34,329 bases of DNA, from contig CAYNAW010000011.1 in NCBI GenBank assembly GCA_964395545.1, positions 1-34,329 on the forward strand, written 5' to 3'. Origin of the DNA: CAYGVX01 sp964395545. GTDB lineage: Archaea > Thermoproteota > Bathyarchaeia > Bathyarchaeales > SOJC01. Made by a program: the position numbers and the translations under genes. Positions 16,968 through 24,247 of this stretch are shown here, in pieces. Within the stretch, counting starts at the first letter, position 1. Each line of letters begins with the position of its first letter. The notes under the pieces were generated by a model. It saw only the letters and a program-made list of their open reading frames with translations, was not told the origin of the DNA and searched no databases.

Positions 16968-17993
16968 TTACATCACCGTTTTCTTGCGGCGCTTCCGATA
17001 GACAATGGCGGCAGTAGTGGCGAGTATCGCGATAGCCGTCACCGTCAACACTAAAGGCACGTTGGGATTCGGACTGGGACTTTCTCCTATCCATCCCTGT
17101 GGGGTGGCAGAGAACACGTCTCCTGTATCTGCCCACAACAGAACGTTGTAGCCGAATATGTTTGGGGTGGAATTCGCTTCCTCGAAACCGATCTCCACAG
17201 ACCACTCCGGATAAACCGCATACGCGTCGCGTTTCCCCTCACTCCCGCGAACGTAGTATAGAGTGGCGTTTGTTGTCTCGACCGTTCTTCCATGCGCATC
17301 GGCGTACTTTTGTGCATAGGGAAGAGCAATGTTTACCGCTTGTTCCTTGGAAATGTTTATTTCGGTAGAGCCGATGCGCATAATTCCCCACCAGTTCAGG
17401 AGCACTGTTAGATATCCTTCGTCAGACACGCCTATGCGGAAGCTCTTCAAACTAACCTCCGTGTCGTGTACAGTATAGAGCCACTCAAAGCTATTCGCGG
17501 CTGTCTTGAATGTCAAGTTACCAGATTTGATGATTTGGGTCTGATCCGGCACAGCTTGGTCGAGAAGCTGAGCAAACTGGCTGCAATACGATGCGCTCAG
17601 AAGCGTGACGTGTTCTTCTAAGACTTCTCTCACCGCGGTCAATTTGTCTCTCGCTGGTCCATAGTGCATTGGCGCTCCATAGCAGATGAAACGGACTATT
17701 ATCCCATTGTAGATGTCAAGGGTAAGCCCGATGCTTTCATTTCCACGGTTGAGACGGAAGAAGAAATTCCACTCCTCAACCGATGTCCTGGCGGTGTACG
17801 AATACGAAAAATCTACCGTGTAGGCGCTTATGTTTATCTTCGCCACGTTCTGAAGGAACATCAGGGCAAATTGCTTCTCATCGTCCAAGTCGGCTTCTTC
17901 AGCAGCTGCTGGTTGTGGTAATAGATAAGGGAGAATGGATGGACTAAAGAAAAAGACGCAGTAAGCTATGGCAAAAAGTATGCTCTTCTTCAT
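16968..17993 (-). CDS. Surface protein with possible PepSY-like region and C-terminal membrane anchor
   Basis: The product is about 341 residues. It has a signal peptide (residues 1-32, ending near AAAEEAD), an extracellular part, a region resembling PepSY/YcdB-type repeats (ISKEQAVNIALPYAQKY, then YPEWSVEIGF and a GYNVLLWADTGDVF strand pair) and a C-terminal transmembrane helix (VLTVTAIAILATTAAIVY) followed by a basic tail. PepSY-type domains often inhibit or chaperone secreted peptidases, which fits its tight coupling to the possible caspase-fold gene downstream. The ATG at 17993 is preferred over GTG/ATG codons further upstream because the signal peptide starts here and a TATA element lies at 18024-18032. 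The stop codon abuts the next start. Confidence 0.7.
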   Translation of the reverse strand: MKKSILFAIAYCVFFFSPSILPYLLPQPAAAEEADLDDEKQFALMFLQNVAKINISAYTVDFSYSYTARTSVEEWNFFFRLNRGNESIGLTLDIYNGIIVRFICYGAPMHYGPARDKLTAVREVLEEHVTLLSASYCSQFAQLLDQAVPDQTQIIKSGNLTFKTAANSFEWLYTVHDTEVSLKSFRIGVSDEGYLTVLLNWWGIMRIGSTEINISKEQAVNIALPYAQKYADAHGRTVETTNATLYYVRGSEGKRDAYAVYPEWSVEIGFEEANSTPNIFGYNVLLWADTGDVFSATPQGWIGESPSPNPNVPLVLTVTAIAILATTAAIVYRKRRKKTVM

Positions 17994-18023
17994 CTCAACC
18001 CAATAGTAGGAGGGGGCGCGGAG

Positions 18024-18032
18024 CATAAAAAG
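18024..18032 (-). promoter_or_regulatory. TATA box for the PepSY-like/caspase-like operon
   Basis: CTTTTTATG on the minus strand lies about 31-39 bases upstream of the ATG at 17993, giving an expected transcript start near 18000 and a very short leader. Confidence 0.45.
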
Positions 18033-18100
18033 TTTGCGTTCTGGTCTTAAAGACGTAAAATGTGCCGATTTCTGATATTCTAGAATCCTAATCTAAATCG

Positions 18101-18316
18101 TTACGCGCGTCTTTTGCTCCATTCTGTTGAATGAGCGGGTGATATCGTATTGTGTGGCAAATTGTGGGCAGAGATGGGGAAGAAGTGCGAGTTAATGTTC
18201 TGATGGGCGATGAAGCCGTCAAAAAGGCGAAAGACATAGGCTTGAATCGCGCGCGCATAGTTGCCAGCCGCGATGACGAGGTCGAAGAGGACGACATCAC
18301 CCTCCGCATTTACATC
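18101..18316 (-). pseudogene. Relic of a dockerin-like gene tail (minus strand)
   Basis: On the minus strand the codons from 18316 give DVNAEGDVVLFDLVIAAGNY, matching the second calcium loop and helix of the intact dockerin-like modules (IFDIVIAAGNYG). Homology stops exactly at an alternating GCGCGCGC run (18249-18256); the frame then stays open without similarity to a TAA at 18103-18101. An in-frame TGA lies about 35-40 codon bases upstream, so there is no gene body. This is a broken gene end. Confidence 0.55.
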
Positions 18317-18481
18317 TGTGCGCTCCTCATGGAAGCGCCAAATGTTGCTCGTACCTCACTGGCAAGACTGGAAGACCGAGAAATAGAAAAAAGGGAGAGT
18401 GTGCGGGAGAATTCGGCGATGTCGCCCCTTGCGCCCGTTGTAACCGGACTATACTACCGGAGCCCTGAACTAGTCTACTTT

Positions 18482-18571
18482 TTACTTACGTTTCCGGTAT
18501 ATAGCCACTTTGTCCTGCTCGCTGTAGTGCACGTAGTCAAAGCCCGCCTCAATCAGCTTCGATTCTTGTTC
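18482..18571 (-). pseudogene. Relic of an archaeal tyrosine-integrase C-terminus
   Basis: On the minus strand the last ~29 codons before TAA (18484-18482) read as a tail containing KLIEAGFDYVHYSEQDK and ending IYRKRK. Archaeal tyrosine recombinases commonly finish with a similar LLEAGFEYV...FRKRK tail after the catalytic Tyr. The catalytic domain is absent: just upstream the sequence changes to a GCGCGCGC run and a plus-strand dockerin-like tail. The assignment rests on recall of that tail pattern and should be checked by search. Confidence 0.45.
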
Positions 18572-18593
18572 TAAATTCCCCGTCGTTGCGCGC

Positions 18594-18788
18594 GCCTACG
18601 GAACAGTCCTAGGACAGCCGTTGTATGAAGATAACAGCGACATCAACGGAGACAGGGAAATCACTATCTTCGACATCGTCATTGCCGCCGGCCACTACGG
18701 GCTAAGGCTGGTAGCTCCCATGTGCCGTGCAGACGTGTGCATATCCTGGAAATGCGCGCGCAGTGATGACGCGCTTGGTGGTCGATGA
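18594..18788 (+). pseudogene. Relic of a dockerin-like gene tail (plus strand)
   Basis: From 18639 the plus strand reads DINGDREITIFDIVIAAGHYG, a near-perfect second half of the dockerin-like module found in the protein at 27177. The frame is open back past 18594 but without a start codon, signal peptide or first calcium loop, and after GHYG it runs on for about 27 unrelated codons to a TGA at 18786-18788. A GCGCGCGC run borders the left side at 18587-18595. Confidence 0.55.
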
Positions 18789-18845
18789 GTAGATGCTGCA
18801 TAAAGCATATAGCAGGTCCTGGACAACTCATGGCAGAGGGTCGTT

Positions 18846-19322
18846 GTGGAGTTTGACGCGAAGTTCTTCGGCTTTGCAGTCGTTCTGCCCTTCGCCGCGG
18901 AATTGTTCCAGCAGTTTGCGAACATGTGGCTCTATCACCTTATCCCTGTGGCGTCAAGGCTTTTGCCGTGGAGCGGTCTCGCGTTCGCTCCGCTTAGCTT
19001 GGGTTTAGGCGTCTTCTTGCCCTTCGGAGTCATGTACTTCCTCAGCACGAAGGTCACCGAACCACAGCGCTACCGCGCCATCATCACCTCTATCTTCCTA
19101 GGCTGTTGGATCGGACAAGCCGCAGCCTTCCTCCTAGGCACTCTCATCATGTATCAACTCGGAGGCAGCTACGGCGCAGACCCTGTTCTCGCCACGGTCT
19201 ACATCCTGTGGGGTGTGCTCACGAGTGCACTCTCCTCAACCCTGTTCATCAACCTTGCCGCGACCCTGCTCGCCTACTATAACAAGGCAGTCCAGCCCAT
19301 ACAACGCTTCTCCACTGGTTAG
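18846..19322 (+). CDS. Four-helix membrane protein, unknown function
   Basis: The 158-residue product has four hydrophobic helices (VVLPFAAELFQQFANMWLY; PLSLGLGVFLPFGVMYFLS; IITSIFLGCWIGQAAAFLLG; LWGVLTSALSSTLFINLAA). I recognise no family. GTG at 18846 follows GAGGG (18836-18840) with five bases between. A TATA-like CATAAAGCATAT around 18800 could serve as promoter. It ends just before one copy of the ATGCGCRYGC motif (19334-19343). Confidence 0.65.
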   Translation: MEFDAKFFGFAVVLPFAAELFQQFANMWLYHLIPVASRLLPWSGLAFAPLSLGLGVFLPFGVMYFLSTKVTEPQRYRAIITSIFLGCWIGQAAAFLLGTLIMYQLGGSYGADPVLATVYILWGVLTSALSSTLFINLAATLLAYYNKAVQPIQRFSTG

Positions 19323-19456
19323 GCCTAACTCACGCGTGCGCATAGACCCGGCGGGCTTTCTGTCACGGAGACTCTTAAATCCCTAAACGAGCTTCTCTCT
19401 GGTGGAGCGTTCCTAGATGAACTCCCCTAGGCCGCTCAACATGAGGCAAAGGTAAG

Positions 19457-19963
19457 TTGGGTCCCAGAAGGAAGTCGTGGCAGGAGAAGCTGTCCGACAA
19501 GAAGGGTCTACCGAAAATCCTCAAGTTGGAAGCGAGGTTTCCGTGCTACAACGCCGTGCACAAGATGGGCGCGGAAGTCGGCGATAGCGTAGTGCTGGCG
19601 AACCCCAGCGAGGTCGTCGAAGTGATGACGCACGTTCCAGAAGGCAGACTGACAACGATTGTTGAAATATGTAAGAGAATAGCCGCTAACCACAAGGTCA
19701 AGGCTTGTTGCTCCCTCACCACAGGGATTTTCATCATGACCGCAGCTAATGCAGCCGAGGAAGCAGCAAGAGAAGGCAAAGACCTCAACATTCCATACTG
19801 GCGGACGTTGAAAGCAGGCGGATTCCTGAACGAGAAATATCCCGGCGGTGCCGAAGCCCACGGACGATTGCTGGAGGCAGAAGGGTTCAAGGTCATCCAG
19901 AAAGGAAAGAAACTCGCGGTTCACGATTACCAACAATACGTGGTTGACGTACAGAAGGCGTAG
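19457..19963 (+). CDS. MGMT/alkyltransferase-like DNA-binding protein lacking the acceptor cysteine
   Basis: The 168-residue product has the C-terminal DNA-binding domain of O6-alkylguanine-DNA alkyltransferases: VPEGRLTTIVEICKRIA (recognition helix region), then the active-site segment and GGAEAHGRLLEAEGFKV. The canonical IPCHR motif reads IPYWR, so the alkyl-accepting Cys is Tyr and the His is Trp. Alkyltransferase-like (ATL) proteins also lack this Cys (usually Trp) and bind alkylated bases to hand them to nucleotide excision repair. The substitution here is different from classical ATL, so damage recognition is possible but unproven. The arginine finger region is also not conserved. TTG at 19457 is the only start near a purine-rich site; a TATA-like CTTAAAT lies near 19373. 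Confidence 0.75.
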   Translation: MGPRRKSWQEKLSDKKGLPKILKLEARFPCYNAVHKMGAEVGDSVVLANPSEVVEVMTHVPEGRLTTIVEICKRIAANHKVKACCSLTTGIFIMTAANAAEEAAREGKDLNIPYWRTLKAGGFLNEKYPGGAEAHGRLLEAEGFKVIQKGKKLAVHDYQQYVVDVQKA

Positions 19964-19988
19964 CGTACAGGCGGATGCACGCGCATCG

Positions 19989-20717
19989 CTAGCAGTTGGC
20001 TTCGAGGAAGGCCCGCTCGTCGCAAAGGTCTTGGAAGAAGCATGTGGGACACGCGGGATTACGGGCCGTACACACGAGAGCTCCGAAGTCGATGAGCGCC
20101 TGATTGAAGACGAAGGCCTTGCCCCGTGGGATCAAGGTTTCCGCTAGGCGCCAAATGTCCTTGTTCACCGCCACGTGTTGCGAGTTGCCGCGGATGCCGA
20201 AGGCGCGTCGAATCAGCCGGTGAACATTCGTGTCTACGATCGGTGCATCGTGGTGGAAGGCGAAGCTGAGAATGGCGCCGGCGGTGTACCGACCGATTCC
20301 GGGCAGAGCGACGAGTCGCGTGAACGTGTCCGGCAGGCGTCCATCAAGCTCGTTGACGACGTGTCGCGCGATCCGGTGCAGCCGTTCCGGCCGGAAGTTG
20401 TAGCCTAACGGACGCCAGAGGTCTTGCACCTCTTTCAGAGGCGCCGCGGCGAGGGCTTCGAACGTAGGGTACACGATCAGCCACTCGTTGTATTTCGGTA
20501 GGACCCGGGTGACCTGTGTTTGATGAAGCATGATTTCTGAGACGAGGATGCAATAAGGGTCACGCGTATGGCGCCATGGCAGATCCCTCCCGTGTCTGGC
20601 ATACCATCGAAGCAACCCGCGTTGGAAAGCGCGGATTCTCTTCTCGTCAGGTGATCCTGGATGGGGAGTAGCTGTTGCGGGATTTCTGCTGCCGGCATGG
20701 ACGCGCTGGATCTTCAC
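19989..20717 (-). CDS. mutY: MutY-type adenine DNA glycosylase, core domain only
   Basis: The product is about 242 residues of the HhH-GPD superfamily. Key features are E61 in SEIMLHQTQV, the helix-hairpin-helix LPGIGRYTAG (138-147), catalytic D162 in VDTNVHRL and a [4Fe-4S] cluster motif C216-x6-C223-x2-C226-x5-C232. MutY removes adenine opposite 8-oxoguanine in DNA. The NUDIX-like C-terminal domain that reads 8-oxoG in bacterial MutY is missing, as in several archaeal homologues. The start is GTG at 20717, which overlaps the TGA of the acetyltransferase gene by four bases; longer forms would run far into that gene. Length and motif order fit the family core. Confidence 0.88.
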   Translation of the reverse strand: MKIQRVHAGSRNPATATPHPGSPDEKRIRAFQRGLLRWYARHGRDLPWRHTRDPYCILVSEIMLHQTQVTRVLPKYNEWLIVYPTFEALAAAPLKEVQDLWRPLGYNFRPERLHRIARHVVNELDGRLPDTFTRLVALPGIGRYTAGAILSFAFHHDAPIVDTNVHRLIRRAFGIRGNSQHVAVNKDIWRLAETLIPRGKAFVFNQALIDFGALVCTARNPACPTCFFQDLCDERAFLEANC

Positions 20718-21652
20718 AGTCGTTTCCGCCAGATGTGCACTTCGGTCTTGTGGGTGAACCCTACTGCGTCGTAGAGTCGGTTGGCAGCGTCTGTCGCCGC
20801 GGCTCCCGGAATGCAAAACAGAGACGGATTGTATTTCTGCACGCGTCGCAAGCCTTCACAGATCACCGACCGGGCCAGCCCAAGCTGTCGGTAGCGGGGA
20901 TGCGTTCCCACGGGTTCCAGCTCCGCCATTCGGCTTACTGGGTCGAGTCTCACGGTGCAGAACGCGGCGAAGGTTCCCTGCGGGTCAACTGCAACGAGGT
21001 CCAAGTCCTTGTGATAGAACGAGGCGGTGCTGTAGATCTTGGCTGTTCTTTTCGTCATGCAACGACAATGGGGAAAGACGGCCTCCAAGACCGTTTTGTA
21101 CTGGACAAAATCCACCTCTACGTCGGCAGATCTGATGATGAAGCCGTCGGGGAGCTGGTAGTCAGGGATGGGTAGATCAACGGGTCGTGTTCGGTTGTAT
21201 TCGTGGAGTCCGGTGTCTTCGTAATCCAGTTCAGCCAGCAGTGCCTTGCGTTCGGCATCGGTCTCATCGACGTAGAAATGCAGCTCTGGCGCCAAGGTTT
21301 GGTCGCTCCTCCCCTCTCTTCTCTGCTGCTCGATCCAGAGCACAATCTCTCTTTCAACCGATCTGTAATGAGGGTGGATTTGGATCCAGCAATCCCCTGA
21401 TGGCTTGCAGAAGGTGACAGCCACAATCCGTGAAGCAGAAGGGACGTCGTGGTCGCCTGTTTTTTCCCATATTTTGATGTACGCATCGTCCTCATCCCGG
21501 TATTCTGGTCCACACGGTCCGAATTTTATGTTTTCGAACATTGAGGGGATCCAGTTATGCGGCGAGCGGGTTGAGTTGTAAGTGTGGATTAAGAAGGCTC
21601 GGACGAGCGCGAAATCGGCGTTCCACGCGAACGACCGTATTTTCAGCGTCAT
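20714..21652 (-). CDS. Tandem GNAT-fold acetyltransferase
   Basis: The product is about 312 residues. The C-terminal half has the GNAT acetyl-CoA motif A (VGTHPRYRQLGLARSVI) and a motif B end (AANRLYDAVGFTH). The N-terminal half is a degenerate GNAT-like domain, so the protein is probably a two-domain acetyltransferase; the substrate is unknown. ATG at 21652 has AGGTCAGGG upstream; the frame is open further but without signal. A TATA element (21701-21709) with an alternating GCGCACGC run beside it lies upstream. The stop overlaps the mutY start, so the two are co-transcribed. Confidence 0.75.
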   Translation of the reverse strand: MTLKIRSFAWNADFALVRAFLIHTYNSTRSPHNWIPSMFENIKFGPCGPEYRDEDDAYIKIWEKTGDHDVPSASRIVAVTFCKPSGDCWIQIHPHYRSVEREIVLWIEQQRREGRSDQTLAPELHFYVDETDAERKALLAELDYEDTGLHEYNRTRPVDLPIPDYQLPDGFIIRSADVEVDFVQYKTVLEAVFPHCRCMTKRTAKIYSTASFYHKDLDLVAVDPQGTFAAFCTVRLDPVSRMAELEPVGTHPRYRQLGLARSVICEGLRRVQKYNPSLFCIPGAAATDAANRLYDAVGFTHKTEVHIWRKRL

Positions 21653-21700
21653 CAGATACCCTGACCTTCGCGACGTGTGATGGTTGATACAGGGAGCCGA

Positions 21701-21709
21701 GAGATAAAG
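21701..21709 (-). promoter_or_regulatory. TATA box for the GNAT/mutY operon
   Basis: CTTTATCTC on the minus strand lies about 50 bases upstream of the GNAT ATG, giving an expected start near 21677. An alternating GCGCACGC run (21713-21720) lies on its upstream side. Confidence 0.4.
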
Positions 21710-21813
21710 GTGGCGCACGCCGGGTCAATTGCTCGGGTCAGCCCAGCCCGCACCGCCCCTGTCGGCAAACCCTTAACTGCAAAGATGTCTCCGTGCTAGT
21801 AACGGTGTGAGTC

Positions 21814-22398
21814 ATGAATGTACTGGTTCTGCACGGCAGCCCACGAAGAGGCGGAAGCTCGGACACGGTGGTCAAGCGCTTCACGCGGGGATTGAACGTT
21901 GGCCGAAGACACAAGATCACCGAATTTTACGCGAATGATCTGAACGTTAAGCCCTGCCAAGGGTGCCTCACCTGTGCCACGCGCGGCGACAACACCTGCG
22001 CCATTGACGACGATATGCAACAGATCTACTCTGCGTTTGTGGCTGCAGACCTCGTGGTCTGGGCGACCCCGATGTACTGGGGCTACATGACTGCGCAGTT
22101 GAAAACGATACTGGACCGGATGGAAGCGCTCGCCTGCGGACCGAAGGGGAATTGGAACGGCAAGATCTTTGTCGTAATCATCACCTACCACCACCACTAT
22201 CAGTCGACCGTGGCGTTCTTCGAACGAATCGCCCCGTTCTTCGGCGTCCAGCTGCACACCATCGTGTATCACTCTCTGGGCGCAGATGGCCACGGAGACG
22301 TGCACGTTTCGAACTGCAAGGAAAAACTTGAAGAGGCGTTCGCACTCGGCAAAGACCTAGCGGATGTCGGTGGGCGTGCGCGTTCAAGGAGACCTTGA
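21814..22398 (+). CDS. NADPH-dependent FMN reductase / iron-sulfur flavoprotein-like
   Basis: The 194-residue product has a flavodoxin-like fold. It starts with the FMN phosphate loop GSPRRGGSS (8-16), has the cluster-type cysteines C48-x2-C51-x2-C54-x7-C62, and the flavin-contacting TPMYWG (85-90). This layout is that of NADPH-dependent FMN reductases of the iron-sulfur flavoprotein type, which pass electrons to small acceptors or O2. ATG at 21814 follows GGTGTGAG. The stop is one base from the ATG of the aldo/keto reductase, so the two are an operon of redox enzymes. Whether a cluster is bound is inferred from the Cys pattern. Confidence 0.82.
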   Translation: MNVLVLHGSPRRGGSSDTVVKRFTRGLNVGRRHKITEFYANDLNVKPCQGCLTCATRGDNTCAIDDDMQQIYSAFVAADLVVWATPMYWGYMTAQLKTILDRMEALACGPKGNWNGKIFVVIITYHHHYQSTVAFFERIAPFFGVQLHTIVYHSLGADGHGDVHVSNCKEKLEEAFALGKDLADVGGRARSRRP

Positions 22399-22399
22399 T

Positions 22400-23521
22400 A
22401 TGATTCCGAGGCTGGAGTTCGGACGTACAGGGCATCTGAGCACACGCGTCATTTTCGGCTCGTGGGCGCTCAGCAGGGCCAGCCAGGCAGAGGCGGACCG
22501 AGTTCTGGAGCTGCTGCAGCAGTACGGGGTGAATCACATTGACACCGCGCCCATGTACGGCAACGCAGAGAAGGTCATCGGACCTTGGTTGGCCAAGCAT
22601 CGAGAGGACTTCTTCGTGGCCACCAAAACCCGCAGTCGCTCCCGTCGAGGAGCTTTAGGTGATCTGAAGCGGTCGTTGGGGCGGCTACGTGTTGACTGCA
22701 TCGATCTCTGGCAGATGCATGGCTTGACCAATCTGGCAGGGTGGGAAAAGGCGATGGGGCCAGATGGTGCTCTGGAGGCCTTCGTTGAAGCGCGCGACCA
22801 GGGGGTGGTGCGGTTTCTGGGCGTGACAGGTCACGGCACTAAAGTGCCGACGATGCACACGCGTAGCTTGGAGCGCTTTGATTTCGACACCGTTCTGTTG
22901 CCGTACAACTATCTGCTGATGCAGAACCGTGGTTATGCCGCTGACTTCAACGAGCTCGTCAGTTTGTGCCGTAAGCGCAACGTGGCCGTACAAACGATCA
23001 AGTCCATTGCGCGGTCGCCGTGGGGAGGTCGTTCCAAGACTTACAACACGTATTTCTATGAACCGTTGGATGCTCAGGACGCCATTGACAAGTGTGTGCA
23101 TTGGTCGTTGGGCTTCCCGAACAGCTTTCTGATCACAGCGGGTGATATGCAGTTGCTGCCAAAGGTGCTGGATGCTGCCTGTCGCTTTGCGAAGCGGCCG
23201 TCTGAGGGGAACATGCGGACTATGGCTGACGAGTTTGGCATGCAGCAGATCTTCCCGAACGCGCGGCGCTCGGCTCGGGGCAAGGGGCCTCAGACGTGGG
23301 GTGGTCGTGTATATCGGGCGCTTGAAGGGCTGATGCAGGAAGGGTTCTTCGCGCATTCCGATAAGAGACGGTTAGAGCAGGTGGTTGAAGCCTTAGAGGC
23401 CAAGGGTCTCTCGGTTAGGGGCGAAGCAGACAAGATTGCTGGGTTTCTCGCCAGAAGAGTGAGAAAGGGAGTGCTGAAGAAATCCAAAGGGCCCGATGGA
23501 TGGGTCTACTGGAAGGAATGA
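22400..23521 (+). CDS. Aldo/keto reductase with extra C-terminal domain
   Basis: The 373-residue product has an AKR TIM-barrel with the full catalytic tetrad: D48 and Y53 in NHIDTAPMYG, K76 in VATKTRS and H107 in WQMHG. AKRs reduce carbonyls with NAD(P)H. The barrel ends near residue ~285, after which ~85 residues form an extra domain (LEQVVEALEAKGLSV then FLARRVRKGVLKK and a GWVYWKE end) that looks like a small winged-helix-like or helical unit. The ATG at 22400 follows AAGGAG by eight bases and the FMN-reductase stop by one base. The end of the gene touches an ATGCGCRYGC motif (23521-23530). Confidence 0.85.
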   Translation: MIPRLEFGRTGHLSTRVIFGSWALSRASQAEADRVLELLQQYGVNHIDTAPMYGNAEKVIGPWLAKHREDFFVATKTRSRSRRGALGDLKRSLGRLRVDCIDLWQMHGLTNLAGWEKAMGPDGALEAFVEARDQGVVRFLGVTGHGTKVPTMHTRSLERFDFDTVLLPYNYLLMQNRGYAADFNELVSLCRKRNVAVQTIKSIARSPWGGRSKTYNTYFYEPLDAQDAIDKCVHWSLGFPNSFLITAGDMQLLPKVLDAACRFAKRPSEGNMRTMADEFGMQQIFPNARRSARGKGPQTWGGRVYRALEGLMQEGFFAHSDKRRLEQVVEALEAKGLSVRGEADKIAGFLARRVRKGVLKKSKGPDGWVYWKE

Positions 23522-23667
23522 TGCGCACGCACTCGGCATACCAGCATCAAGAGGGCCATGCAGCGTGAGCGCGGCTTCCCGCGGCTTCGCCAGTAGGTGC
23601 ATCCACGTCACGCGAAGCATGCATCTTAAATCTGAGAAGAACGGAGACTAGGAAGCGGTGATCGAGA

Positions 23668-24138
23668 TTGGTCAGTGAAGGTGATGAAGCTCCGGCCTTT
23701 GCGTTGCAAGCAGATGACGGACGGACAGTGTCGCTGAAGGATTATCGGGGCAAGAAGGTGGTGCTGTATTTCTATCCGAAAGATGGGACGCCGGGGTGCA
23801 CTCAGGAAGCCCGCGAATTTCGAGACCTAGCCGCGGAGTTTGAGAAGGAAGGGGCGATCATACTGGGTGTGAGCAAGGACAGTGTCAGGTCGCATCAGGA
23901 ATTCAAGCACAAGCACGGTTTGCCGTTCACGCTGCTAAGTGACCCTGAAGGGAAAGTCCTAGACCTTTACGGGGTGTGGAAGCCGAAGAGCCTCTATGGC
24001 CGAACGTTCATGGGCACGGAACGAACCACGTTTCTAGTTGACGAACGAGGAATCGTGCGAAAAGTATACCGGAAGGTTAGAGCCAAAGGGCACGCGCAGG
24101 TCTGTCTCCTGAATCTGAAGGGGCCACGTTCAAGCTAA
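23668..24138 (+). CDS. bcp: Peroxiredoxin of the BCP/PrxQ family
   Basis: The 156-residue product has the thioredoxin-fold Prx signature VVLYFYPKDGTPGCT, with the peroxidatic cysteine at C44 (TPGC, 41-44). The position five residues later, where E. coli BCP has its resolving Cys, is Arg49, so this is likely a one-Cys type or uses a thiol partner. It reduces H2O2 and organic peroxides in the cytoplasm. TTG at 23668 is the only start, since a TGA lies in frame just upstream (23659-23661). The last ~15 residues (after KGHAQ) are unlike the family end, which may reflect divergence or a small indel. Confidence 0.85.
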   Translation: MVSEGDEAPAFALQADDGRTVSLKDYRGKKVVLYFYPKDGTPGCTQEAREFRDLAAEFEKEGAIILGVSKDSVRSHQEFKHKHGLPFTLLSDPEGKVLDLYGVWKPKSLYGRTFMGTERTTFLVDERGIVRKVYRKVRAKGHAQVCLLNLKGPRSS

Positions 24139-24247
24139 GCCCTGAGAAAACGACGCGCAGGCTTTATGCCAACGCTCAAGGAGAGGTATGAGACGCATGT
24201 GGCCTTGTCTTCCGGTCTTGTTCTAAGTCAGACGCAGAGTGGAAACG

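Noticed and set aside
18152..18574. Plus-strand open frame of 140 codons
   Set aside because: It runs antisense to the dockerin-like and integrase-like tails and has no domain, so it is more likely a shadow of the relics.
20718..20816. Upstream extension of mutY
   Set aside because: It overlaps the acetyltransferase coding end and contains low-complexity Arg/His residues; the four-base GTGA overlap gives a better start at 20717.
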